64,000 nucleotides of DNA. Source: Saccharina japonica. Lineage: Eukaryota > Sar > Phaeophyceae > Laminariales > Laminariaceae. Made by a program: the position numbers and the translations under genes. The notes beneath the pieces were generated by a model. It did not search any database and had not been told where the DNA came from. It was given only the letters and a program-made list of their open reading frames with translations. This document shows positions 13,180 through 22,904 of this stretch, in pieces. Location: positions 288,496 to 352,495 of the forward strand of contig MEHQ01004134.1 of assembly GCA_008828725.1 (NCBI GenBank), in the 5' to 3' direction. Each line of letters starts with the position of its first letter. Position 1 is the stretch's first letter.

Positions 13180-16100
13180 CAGTCTTCCGTGGCGCAGTGT
13201 TCGAGCACCGAGAACGTTATCACCCTGAGGGGGTCCACGGACATCGTCGCAGACTTCTTCTACTACGCTGTCAACAGGCACGTACTGAAAAAAAACACTG
13301 AAATATACCGTTGTTACACATACCGTGGTCTACATCAGTAGACTATTGTAGTCTACAGCAGCAGTAGACTACTGTTTCATGCTTTTGTTACGGGCAGTAG
13401 ACTGTTGTAGTCTACAGCAGTAGACTACTGTTTTTTTCATGTTTTTGTTGCTTCAGGCGCGAACTCTGAACACGGCACTGGCTGTCAGCAGGCACGTACT
13501 GGTACACTGTATACCGCTGTTACACATACCGTACGTAGTCTACGGCAAGAGACTTGTGTTGATGCGTGTGTTGAGGCGCGCGAGCACTGAACACAGCATT
13601 GACATTGCGTTGCTTTGCACTTTTTGCAGTACGCCCCGTAGTGATTGTACTGCTGTTTACCTGTCGCCCTCGTAGCCATGACCGCCGTCATGGGCGTGTA
13701 TAGTAGTACCGACAGGATGCAAGACTTATACTTGTGTTAAACTCTGACTTGGGCCCTTGTAACTGTTCGTTGTGTCGCGTGCGTGATTCCTGTATCCCCC
13801 CTACCACCCGGTGTCTCTGAGTAGGAACGGTGCTTCGTCTCGAAAGGGATGCGTGGTCAACGGTAAAATGTCTAAGGCAGGCAACAGATCAATACCCCCC
13901 CCGCTCCCCCTTCGCGCTTGGTGCTAGCAATGTCTGCCTTGGTCGGTGAAAACCCGACTTGCCCCGTCCCAGCATTGTAGGGATGCGGGGATCTATGGTC
14001 ATTTACGGCCATGCATGATAATGAGTACCCCCCCCCCGGTGCATACGTCTACGGCCATGCATGATAACAAGTACCCCCCCGCGCGCGCGCGCGCACCGCC
14101 TCCATACCCCTCCCAACGCGAGCAGCGTGCTGTACCAGCGCGGTGTATACCAACCCGACAGCTTCTCGAGGGTGGCCAAGTACGGCATCACGACGCTGGT
14201 CACCACCGACGAGGGTCTCAAGAAGTACCTCGACAACGTCATCCAACAGCTTAAGGGTGAGGGGACGGTAATACGTATCATAGCATTCATAGTCTTTTCA
14301 CGCTCCGGACAGGTCATCTACAGATCAGATAGATCATCTACAGATAGATCATATAGATCACCTACATCCTAAACGGCCGTTTTGGTATATTGTGCAGGAT
14401 CTGTAGGGTACAGATCCAACCCAGGAAACACTCTTGACAACTCACGTTTTATCGTGCTTGGCATGTCTCCTGGCATATTTACTGTGGTAGGCACTCGTGT
14501 AGCAGAATATTTGTACCTGCCGATTATCGTCAACTCCGAGTATGCTGGTTACAGAATTTGGAAAATCGTAGATCTCGGTCGGCGGTCGTAGAACCTCGGT
14601 CGTAGAATCTGGCTTCAGCCAGCTCAAAAGAGGCTTGTACATTAGAAACTCGCGTTCGGTCGCATTGTTTTTGTTTTTTTTATTCGCGTCCTGGTCGTAC
14701 GTGATTATCGTGCTTCATTTCCAAAGCGATGCAGTTGAAACAAGTACATGAAGCCGAGGCGTTGATAGTTACTGTGTCCGCTGCTGATGCGGTCGCTAAG
14801 GCGTTGATTGTTCATGTGTCCGCTGCTGATGCGGTCGCTGAGGCGTTGATAGTTACTGTGTCCGCTGCTGATGCGGTCGCTGCTCGTAACATTGGGGCAG
14901 CCCCGAACAGGGTGGGTTGAGAGCTTGATTTCGATCCTGAAACGTCCTTATCTCGACCCTTTTACGTATCTTCCTTCGCTCACTCCCCCTGCTTCCCTCC
15001 CTCCTTCCGTCCCTCCCTCCCTCCTTCCGTCCCTCCCCTCCCTCCCTCCCTCCCTCCCTCCCTCCCTCCCTCCTCCCTTCCTCCCTCCCTCCTCCCTCCC
15101 TCCTCCCTCCCCTCCTCCCTCACTCCTCCCTCCCATCCTCCCTCCCTCCCTCCTCCCCTCCTCCCTCTCCTCCCTCCCTCTCCTCCCCTCCTCCCTCCCT
15201 CCCTCCCTCCCTTCCTCCCTCCCTCCTCCCTCCCTCCCTTCCTCCCTTCCCTCCCTCCCTCCTCCTCCCCCCTCCTTCCCCCTCCTCCCTCCCTCCCTCC
15301 CTCCCCCCCCTAAATACGGACGCACATCTGCTACATACTACTGTCGGTTTGATGTCTCGTGCTGCAGGCTGGCTGTTGGAGAAAGAGCTGCAGCGGCTGG
15401 TGCTGGTGGTCATCGGGACGGAATCCGGCGAGACGTTGGAACGGTGGACGTTCAACGTACACAAGGAGGAGACGCCGGTCCTCGCAGATGGGAGGTATGT
15501 ACACTCCCGATTATGTAAATAACCTTTACACATTTGATAAAAACAAAACGATGCTTCCTAGAAATTTCTTTGGGTTGTCCTTCATCATTGCTTTTCACTT
15601 GCAGCTCACCCGTCGTGGGACTCGCCCAACACCTCGCGGTGCTTCGCGCTTGATGCAACCAACGCCGGCCTGGTCGGCGAAAACCGACGTGCCCCATCCC
15701 GGCATTGTAGGAACGCGATGGTCTATGGTCATACCACTACGGCCATGCATGACATGAATACCCGGCCTCACAGGTGGTTCTTAGCAGGAAGCAGCTCACC
15801 CTCCATGCGACTCGCCCAATACCTACACCACGGCGCTTCGCGCTTGGTGCAACCAATGTCTGCCTGGTTGGTGAAAACCCAACATGCTCCATCCCGACAT
15901 TGTAGGGATGCGAGGGTGAGGGTCTATGGTCATACGACTACGGCCGTGCACGACATGAGTACCCCCCCCCGCCCCCCCTTTGTTGTTCAATTACACGAAG
16001 AACGCCTTCCGCTGTCGTCGTTTTCACACACACACACACACACCCGCCCCCTCTCCCCACGCTGCTGTGGCTGAACTGATCCAATCTAAAACAAGCAGCA

Positions 16101-17316
16101 ACAGCACGGAGCAGCCGCGAAAATCTGAGAAGGCCATCACGCTGGAGATCCAGAACGTGATCCGACAGATCACGAGCAGCGTGACCTTCCTGCCCCTTCT
16201 CGACGAGCCTTGCTCCTTCGACCTCCTCGTACACACTGGCAACGACGTGAGTCTTTGACGATGCTGTATTTAATGAGTGCAACAAAAGAAGTACGAGGTA
16301 CCTGATTAGCCTTTCCTTGGCTGTAATCCCGTGTGTGATTGGCTAAACCCCTGCCTACTTGTGCCCACGACTATGAGTACATACTCGTACCGGTATCTGT
16401 AGCGTGAAAGCATGCGTTTGGTCCTTGTTTGCCGTCTCCTTTGATTGGCTGAGCCCCCCCCGCCTACGTTAACCCACTACGCTTTAGTAATAGTGATACA
16501 TGTACTTACACGTAAAAACAAGGGTTTGCGCCCTGGTTGCTATTCCTGTGATCGGCCCAACCCCCGCCGACTGGCCCACCACTAAGAAAGACATGCTTAC
16601 ATCTGATTGGCCCTTGTTTTTTCTGTCTCCTGTGATTGGCCGAACGAACCCCGCAGACATGTAGACACCACTGACAACACATTCTGCTGTGATGTGAACG
16701 GAATCAATCATCTAATTTGTATTTGGCAATTGGCCCTTTTCTGGTGTTTCCTGTGATTGGTCTGTAACCCCCTCTCCCCCCCCCGGCTACCGTACCCTCT
16801 ACCTGGTGTATTATTCGATTGGTTGTTTTCATTTTCAGGCCACGGTGCCGACTGGGTGGGACGACTCTGACCCTCGCAGCATGAAGGACTCGTCAGAGGT
16901 TACCCTTCGCTCTTTCTCCACAAAGGTGAGACAGCCAGGCAAACAGACGGACGGGACTACCGACGGATAAAATTAAACAACTATGTACGGTGTGTTACCG
17001 TTACAAATAAAGGCGTATGCCACCAACTTATAATTTTAAGCCTAATTATGGCTTACGTTTCACTCATTTTCAACACCGGTAAGACAGACAGACAGACAGA
17101 CAGACGGACAGACTACCGACCGCGGCAATAAAAAGGCATCAGTGCAGGCGCTACCCCCACCCCACCCCCCGCTATATTACTGTTTTCTCTAGTGTTGATT
17201 GCTGCCCCCACCCACTCTCCCCCTTGAAATATGCCTCTTCTTATTTTTTGGTTGCATCGCGGCTTCACAAGGTCGAAACTGTAGTCGCGTACAAGAACCA
17301 GACGGACTGTTGTTGA
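13180..17316 (+). CDS. MAD2: Mitotic spindle assembly checkpoint protein MAD2 (HORMA domain)
   Basis: MAD2 binds CDC20 at unattached kinetochores and restrains the anaphase-promoting complex. Exons: ~13180-13277 (ITLRGSTDIVADFFYYAVN), 14126-14256 (VLYQRGVYQPDSFSRVAKYG to NVIQQLK), 15368-15494 (WLLEKELQRLVLVVIG, ETLERWTFNVHK), ~16099-16246 (KAITLEIQNVIRQIT, FLPLLDEPCSFDLLVHT), 16839-16925 (SSEVTLRSFSTK), 17272-17316 (VETVVAYK then stop). The order matches the HORMA domain of MAD2 in animals and plants, including the C-terminal safety-belt region; MAD2 proteins are about 205 residues. Phases are consistent, except that intron 1 has a GC donor (AACAG|gcacgt). The codons CTT-CAC-AAG (expected HK) lie just before the last acceptor, so the true acceptor may be slightly upstream. 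The start codon, probably in a short upstream exon, was not located. Confidence 0.95.
13330..13440. repeat. Palindromic GTAGTCTAC / CAGCAGTAGAC hairpins
   Basis: Two consecutive units read roughly 'agtagactrttgtagtctacagcagtagactactg', each able to form a stem-loop, followed by 'tttcatg.ttttgtt'. They lie in MAD2 intron 1. The exact repetition suggests a local duplication. Confidence 0.7.
13808..14085 (+). mobile_element. LINE tail followed by two C-tailed SINE-like copies
   Basis: 13808-13903 is a LINE 3'-end copy ('gagtaggaacggtgcttcg', 'gggatgcgtggtcaa', C run). 13912-14037 is a C-tailed SINE-like copy, and 14040-14083 is a further 3' fragment ('tctacggccatgcatgata', C run). All are sense-oriented with MAD2. 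The last C tract ends about 42 nt upstream of the exon 2 acceptor at 14125. Confidence 0.8.
14385..14500 (+). repeat. Dispersed repeat with internal GGATCTGTA hairpin
   Basis: 'ttgtgcaggatctgtaggg' and 'tacagatccaacccaggaa' form a short hairpin plus flank that recurs at 43595-43665 (opposite strand), 51820-51925 and 55025-55115, each with a following 'cgtg.aggt.at.cgtctcccacc.ggca' type sequence. It has no coding capacity and its nature is unknown. It lies in MAD2 intron 2. Confidence 0.7.
14756..14881 (+). repeat. Three exact-length 42-bp tandem repeats
   Basis: The unit starts 'gaggcgttgatagttactg' and ends 'gctgatgcggtcgct'. Copies are at 14756-14797, 14798-14839 and 14840-14881. One frame is open through all three (14-residue unit EALIVTVSAADAVA), but it lies inside MAD2 intron 2 between two well-supported exons, so it is treated as an intronic minisatellite. 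Confidence 0.85.
14985..15312. repeat. (CCCT)n polypyrimidine tract
   Basis: About 330 bp of CCTCC/CTTCC repeats on the plus strand, 50-380 nt upstream of the MAD2 exon 3 acceptor at 15367. Ser/Pro/Leu and Arg/Gly/Glu frames across it are artefacts. Confidence 0.95.
15600..15978 (+). mobile_element. Two head-to-tail C-tailed SINE-like copies in MAD2 intron 3
   Basis: The first copy (about 15600-15765) ends 'catgcatgacatgaataccc'. The second (about 15772-15978) restarts at 'ggtggttcttagcagg' and ends 'catgagtacc' plus a run of C. Both are sense with the gene. The second C tract is about 120 nt upstream of the exon 4 acceptor (about 16098). Confidence 0.85.
16330..16830 (+). repeat. Degenerate array of TGTGATTGGC (inverted CCAAT) units
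   Basis: Within about 500 bp of MAD2 intron 4, ATTGG or a one-base variant recurs near 16338, 16445, 16551, 16605, 16635, 16729, 16756 and 16818, often as 'cctgtgattggc' followed by 'aaccccc'. The spacing of about 30-110 bp and shared flanks suggest a decayed tandem repeat. Confidence 0.65.
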
Positions 17317-17454
17317 GGCCACTACAAAAGGAAAAAAAAAAACTGAAAAAAAACTTGGAAATAGGAAGTAGGTTGAGGAGGAGCAAGGCTAGGCGAGGCG
17401 AGCGGGCGCTCCCGGACGCTCAATGGCTGCTGCTCAGCTTTTGCCTTGCGAGAA

Positions 17455-17645
17455 AGGCGGGGGTGTACTTCGTATTCATGCATGGCCGTATTCGTGGGAC
17501 CATAGACCCTCGCATCCCTACAATGCCGGGACGGAGCATGTCGGGTTTTCAACGACCAGGCAGGCATTGCTAGCACCAAGCGCGAAGCGCCGTGAGGTGT
17601 TGGGCGAGTCACATGGAGGGTGAGCTGCATCCTACTGAGAACCGC
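17455..17645 (-). mobile_element. C-tailed SINE-like element
   Basis: A G run then 'tgtacttcgtattcatgcatgg', 'ccatagaccctcgcatcc', 'gccgggacggagc', 'gcgaagcgccgtgagg', 'ggtgagctgcatcc' and 'actgagaacc'. Sense is minus. It lies about 140 bp beyond the MAD2 stop codon and may fall in the 3' untranslated region or just past it. Confidence 0.8.
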
Positions 17646-17649
17646 TTGT

Positions 17650-20130
17650 GAGGTGTTCGGCGAGTCCTGAATCGACGATCACGCGTTGAGCTTTGTGGTG
17701 TTGGCGATGATGGCTGCTGTGGAGTGTTTGTTGTTTCTTCCCCCGTTCATTCGTCGTACGTACTGTACGTACACGGTGCTTTTTTTGTTGTTGCTGGCGG
17801 TGGGGCTTATCTATCGACCTGGCTGATTGATTGTCTTTGCTGTGGTAAATGAAAAAACGCCTGCATGGTTCGAGACCCGGACCGACGGAACTGGCCACCC
17901 GTGACCATATTTTCAGCATTGTTGGGCTCGACAGCTGACCGCTTAAATGTCGGCTCCAGGAACTTTGGCTGCGTCGTGTCCGTGGTTTGAATCGTTGTTT
18001 CTCAGGCCGGTTCCGAAGCTACTATATCTCGTATATACGAGTAGGAGTAGTGAGAAAATTAGCGAAATCTCCGCCCCCCCTCCAGACTGCCTGCCTGCCT
18101 GGTTGGTGAAAACCCAACGTGCTCCGTCCCGGCATTGTAGGGATGCGAGAGAGAGTCTATGGTCATACTGTACGACTACGGCCGTGCACAACATGAGTAC
18201 CCCCCCCCCTCCCCCTCGATCCAGTAACGCCTGTTTCGGGTAGATATTGTATACTTTGATAAGGCGGTTGCCCGTCTGGGTTGTGTATTGGAGTAGTTCC
18301 TTACGCGGGTTTTGATTTATGTACTCACTTTTCGAAAGGAGGGGGGGGGGGGGTGTACTTCATTTTCATGCTGGCCCGGTATCGTTCCATCAGACACCTA
18401 CGGGGGGGGGGGGCAGTCCCACAATGCCGGAGGCAGTCATCGTGCCCTGCCTGCATACACCGGTCTGGTTTGTTAAGGAAATGATAGGTACGAATATAAA
18501 TTAGTCCAAGGTTAGCTCGTGCTTGGTCGTACAGGCAGGCGTGGTGCCGAGTTTGACGGCCCTCTGTGGTTTCTTTAGGGGGTTTCCATTTTGAGCAGGT
18601 GATATGCATGCAACTCTGTGGTTTCTCAGAGGGGTTCCATTTTGAGCAGGCGGTATGCATGCGACGAAGAAGATGGCGTTGAAGGAGCCGAAATCTCGCT
18701 GTAACGGTCGTCGTGTTTGTTTTATCCTACCCTTTTATGACAATACTGCAGTAATGTTTCGAGTCTAGATTCAAGTGGTTTTTCCCCTAAACGCATGTGC
18801 AGTTAGTTGTATAGGGGTTTCCAGATCGCAGGCGTTTGTTGCACCCAGCCGTGGTGTTAGGTTAGTTGGCGCAAACAAGCAAGTGTAGCAGGGGCGGGGT
18901 GGAGGGGGGTAAGCTCCATGTGTTCGATGTTCAGTGGTTTCTTGTGCCGGCATTGGTTCATTGTACCGACATTCGTCCATTGTAACGGCATTTGTTTGTT
19001 GTGTGTGCCGGCATGGGCTCATTGTACTGACATTGGCTCACTGTAAGCGGCGTTAGTGCGAAGGGAGAGACGAGCTAGGGCTAGAAGGCCGTACTTTTGT
19101 TTTGTTTTTGCTGGGCCTGGCAGGGCTCGGCTCGTGGTGAACAAACAGCACGATGACTGATTTTTTTTGTTGTTGTGCCAGCAGGTCGGTCTTTTTCTTG
19201 TTCATATACCTGGTATATTATATCAATTTGCTGCGCGGGTAAGAGGTGGAGCACAGGGGGGGGGGGGGGGGCCGAGGAGGGGCGAGAGGGATGATGTGGC
19301 TAGGTGGGGTGGAACAATAGATGGTGATATGTGCCGCCATCAATTGGTCCCCCAAGCATCTCCGCTGTCACCGTGGGGCGGAGTGAGCGTAGAAGACTGT
19401 GGCATGCATGTCATGTACTACCATGTAATACGTAACGTTCGCCTAATATTACACATTCTTAATTTGTAGTATATGATGATATGATCATTCGTATGTACGG
19501 TGCATACTTTTGAGGGTTTTCTTTGTAGGTTTCGACTCGCGGGAGGAGGAGGAGGCGTTTACTCGTTTCAACCCCCCCCTCTCCCTTCTTCTCTCTTTAC
19601 CCCCCTCCTCTCCCTTCTCTATCTTTTTTGTTTGGAAGGTTGGCTGGTCGGGGGCCGGTTGTGTTTGGCCTGAATGAATGAAGGAAAACCTGCGTTTTCT
19701 TGCCGAATGGCCTTACAGTATTGTATTGGATTCCCTGCTCGCGCTTGCTTCTTGTGCGCACACGCTATATTGTTCATGATTGTGTGCACACACGATATAT
19801 TGTTCATGGTTGTGTCCTTGAGTCAGTGTTTTTCTTTCGAAAAACGGTCGCTTCTTCAAGAATATTACTATTATACGAAGTATGTGCCCTCACACACCCT
19901 CGGCGCTGTGGGCTATTGGCTTATCTTTTTCTGGTAAAACAATCGTCAGATTTTGTCGTTCTCACACTACTGTAACTTCTGAGGTAATACTGAGGTAATA
20001 TTCCATTCCAGGTATTATTCGACTCCTCCGGTAACCCTAACCAATTCCACTCCTCCTGAGGTATAATAGCACCTTTGTTTTGGCTGAAATATTTTCTGAA
20101 TGACCCGAGAATGACCTATTAAAAGGCTCC
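17650..20130. other. Gene-free stretch with small repeats
   Basis: No supported gene. It contains a C-tailed SINE-like copy (+, about 18085-18210), a decayed reverse copy at about 18345-18420, a 57-bp tandem duplication at about 18555-18665 ('tccattttgagcagg..tatgcatgc'), repeated 'ttcattgtaccgacatt' words at 18950-19045, and a G run at 19256-19272. Confidence 0.6.
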
Positions 20131-20133
20131 TTA

Positions 20134-20340
20134 GGGCCCCCGTTTTAACGAAGAAAAAAAAAAACAATTTGGAAAAATAAAAATTCAAATTCGCTCTTCA
20201 TTGGTCAACACACGCACCAGCACCTAAGATTAGGATCTTGGGGTAAAATCTTGGGTGGTGGTGCGGGTTCTGACCAATGAAAATCGGATTTGATTTTTTT
20301 TTCCAAATTGTTTTTTTTTGTTCTTCGTTAAAACGGGCCC
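20134..20340. mobile_element. PIF/Harbinger-like MITE, 207 bp, TTA target duplication
   Basis: Long terminal inverted repeats: left GGGCCCCCGTTTTAACGAAG, right CTTCGTTAAAACGGGCCC, extending inward through 'caatttggaaa' and 'tttccaaattg' to 'cattggtca' and 'tgaccaatg'. The element is flanked on both sides by TTA (20131-20133 and 20341-20343). A 3-bp TTA/TWA duplication with G/C-rich termini is characteristic of the PIF/Harbinger superfamily. It is non-coding, so non-autonomous. Confidence 0.85.
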
Positions 20341-20845
20341 TTAGCCCAAAATCGTTTGAATGCCATTTTTTTTTTGCACTATGATATGGTTATTTATATA
20401 CCTACTGTAGGCCAGGCAGGCGGCCATGGGATCGAACTTTCCTTTTTATTGTTTTCATCAAAAATCAGAGCGCTCCCCAGAAACGAAGTAGCCTCTTTAT
20501 TTACCGTGTTCTTGACTCTTGATCCACACAATCGTACAACAGATATACACCAAGGGATAAACTACCAAATATATTACGGTTTTTATGGTCCGCGCGTTTT
20601 TTTTTTTCAGATTGTCCAAAACGCGAGGCGAAGCCGCGCTCGGGTCGAGCCTTGGCCGTGGGTTACTTGTAGGGTTGGGATGTTGTGCTTAGGGTTGGGT
20701 TGGGCCGACGACGCCTTCTCGTCATTTGGTTATAAAAAAATATACCCAAAAACACGTAAAATCAGCAAGAAATCATACATGCATAGTGTATTTGGTACTT
20801 TATCTGGTACGATTTGTGGGTCAACAGGCGCCTCCAGCTCCTCAA

Positions 20846-20930
20846 CCCCTTCAGAACTGGTCCCACGAATTGGGGGACAAACTACTTGGAATTAGTGTGG
20901 GGCATTTTTTTTGCTGTTCTGAATACCCTC
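20846..20930. mobile_element. Truncated member of the ACCCATTCAGAACTG hairpin family
   Basis: It has 'ccttcagaactggtcccacg', 'gacaaactacttggaatt' and 'gctgttctgaata', matching the right half and end of the 4128-4284 element. The left arm is mostly missing. Confidence 0.65.
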
Positions 20931-21139
20931 AGAAAAAATCGCTGCACCCCATGTACTTTGGGATGTGTCTAACATACGAGCAGCGTGAGCACCTAGTAGT
21001 ACGGCTACGATCATGGTGGGCACCCGTGCCACATAATACGAGTCCTGGCACTGTAACTCCGGACGCCAATTGGTATCATCGTTGCCGAATCACTCACTCA
21101 CGCAGTGGCCCGTCGCTGCAATCGTCAGTTTCGTATCGT

Positions 21140-21235
21140 CGATGCCCCGCCCGTCTCTAAAGGGATGCGTGGTCAATGGCAAACTGACGAAAGCAAGCAA
21201 CAAATGAGTATACCCCCCCCCCCCCCCCCCCCCCC
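21140..21235 (+). mobile_element. LINE 3' tail with long poly(C)
   Basis: 'gtctctaaagggatgcgtgg', 'tcaatggcaaactgac', 'gcaagcaacaaatgagta' followed by about 20 C. This is a 5'-truncated copy of the element whose coding part lies at 62945-63640. It abuts the long SINE-like copy that follows. Confidence 0.8.
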
Positions 21236-21239
21236 ACCC

Positions 21240-21825
21240 CGACCGCCCGCCCACCCCCTATAAATATAATGATGATATTTTATAGAGGTTGGTTGAGCCC
21301 GTCGTTGGCAACGTGGGAAGACGCTGTAAAACACGGACCACTCGCTGCGTGAGCTAGAAACCAAGGGTGGCCGTTATTTTTGTTATTTTTGCGTCAACCA
21401 AGCTGGCGGTCGAGTAGATCTATTGTGCGGGGTGAAGAACTTTGTTCCGCTACAAAAGGGAATGGTTCGAGTATCAGTAAGTGTAATATGGTAGGCGTCC
21501 CGCGAAGGCGTTACAGATAGTAAAACCCATTTGCGTCGTACCGGAAAGCGTCCACGCCAGAAATGTAAATTAACTCATGTGAAGCTGTCCGTAACCAGAT
21601 GCAAGTCGCCTCAGAGACGTTCCTTAGCAGGAGCAAGCTCACACCTCCATGCCACTCGCAGTCCAAACCGTCACGGCGTTCGTCGCTTGATGCAAAGCAT
21701 ATGTCTGCCTGGTTGGCTGAAAGAAACCCAAACGCGCTCCGTCCGGCATTAGTAGGGGATGCGACAGGTCCATGGGTCATATGACTCACGCCGTGCACAA
21801 CATGACACCCCCTCCCCCCCCCCGC
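21240..21825 (+). mobile_element. C-tailed SINE-like element, long copy
   Basis: It runs in sense orientation from the 'tataaatataatgatg' and 'cgttggcaacgtgggaagac' start through 'gtaaaacacgg', 'ggtcgagtagatc' and 'gtgcggggtg' into the common tail and a C run near 21805-21825. Scattered one-base insertions compared with the copies at 1425 and 62145 suggest an older insertion. Confidence 0.8.
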
Positions 21826-22074
21826 GCCTCCCTCCCCGCCCCCCCGCCGACCACAAGCCATCAGGCGGGCAAATATTCCTTCGTAGGGGCCGACGCTAAA
21901 TAATCCTCCATTGTTGTTATTTCCCTCCCCGTCGGCACTGAGCACCATGGCTCCTATACACCCCATAGAGCGGTGCCCCCCCCGCCTGGCCCCCCCACCC
22001 AGTGTCCAGTGCTAAATCCTCGTTACTAATTGACTACTACCAACGCATTGCTCGACTGCTTAGATCGGTTTTCG

Positions 22075-22640
22075 TGAGCTGGGAGCCCCTCCGCAGCCCC
22101 CCCCCCAGCGAGGGAGGCTTTTTTTCTCATAGATGTGCAAAAACAGACGGCAGAAAGCGTGTACGACGTATGTATGTATGTAGTACGCACAATTCAACGC
22201 GAGTCGTCCAGAGGAAGAAACAAATGCTCAAGTCTCCTCGCGACAAAAAAAACGAAGGCATGCACCACTACTGTAGTTAGGAGGGGGGGGGGGGGGGTGT
22301 CCGCTATGTGACCCCGGGTTTACGGTGCTCCCGGCTGTTTTCTGCATGTAGTGGTTAAACCTTGACCTTCCTACGGTCGATTTTTTTAGATAGGACTCGA
22401 CCCACCCACCCACCCACCCACCCACCCTCGAGAGGGGATTTTTTTCTTTCATGTTTTGCAAAAATATACTGCAGAAAGGGTGTGCGCACAATTTGACGCG
22501 AGTCGACGAGGGAAGAAAAATGCTGAACTCTTCCCGCGACAAAAAAAATGGAGGCATGCACCGTAGCGGGAAGGGGGGGAGAAGGAGTGCCTGCTGTGTA
22601 ATTCCGTGTCTGAGTTACGACTATAAAGAGGCGTGCGTTA
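22075..22640 (+). repeat. Two diverged direct copies related to the tRNA-SINE body
   Basis: 22125-22320 and 22430-22625 share 'tgcaaaaa.a', 'ggcagaaagcgtgt/ctgcagaaagggtgt', 'gcacaatt.gacgcgagtcg', 'gcgacaaaaaaaa' and 'gaggcatgcaccg'. Their second half matches the body of the SINEs at 2700 and 9594 ('cgacgagggaagaaa.tgctga', 'tctgagttacgacta'). They probably derive from old SINE copies or a relative with the tRNA head replaced. Confidence 0.6.
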
Positions 22641-22899
22641 TGTGCAGGTTGCACCTGCCTAAGTTTTTGTGCAGGCTGTGTGTGGCCAATTTCATCCTTG
22701 CCCGTCGACCCAGACCAAGCCAACCCCAGACACGCCTCTAACCCTAACCCCAACCCCTTGGCGAGCACGAGATCGGCAGGGACAGCCACGCGGCATTTTG
22801 ATTGGCGTTTTCCCCAAAAAAACATGCGGCCCAAAAGGCCAGCCTCACCCATTAAAACCGGCATCCTGCACAAAAACTTTTGCAGGTGCAACCTGCACA
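22641..22899. mobile_element. MITE, 259 bp, 35-bp terminal inverted repeats, TA flanks
   Basis: The left end TGTGCAGGTTGCACCTGC (22641 onward) and right end GCAGGTGCAACCTGCACA (to 22899) are reverse complements, extended by 'aagtttttgtgcagg' and 'cctgcacaaaaactt'. Each TIR is itself partly palindromic (GCAGGT-TGC-ACCTGC). TA flanks both ends. The interior is non-coding and includes a few CTAACCC words. Confidence 0.85.
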
Positions 22900-22904
22900 T
22901 AGTA

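Noticed and set aside
14871-15533. Ser/Pro/Leu and Arg/Gly/Glu-rich frames
   Set aside because: Caused by the (CCCT)n tract in MAD2 intron 2.
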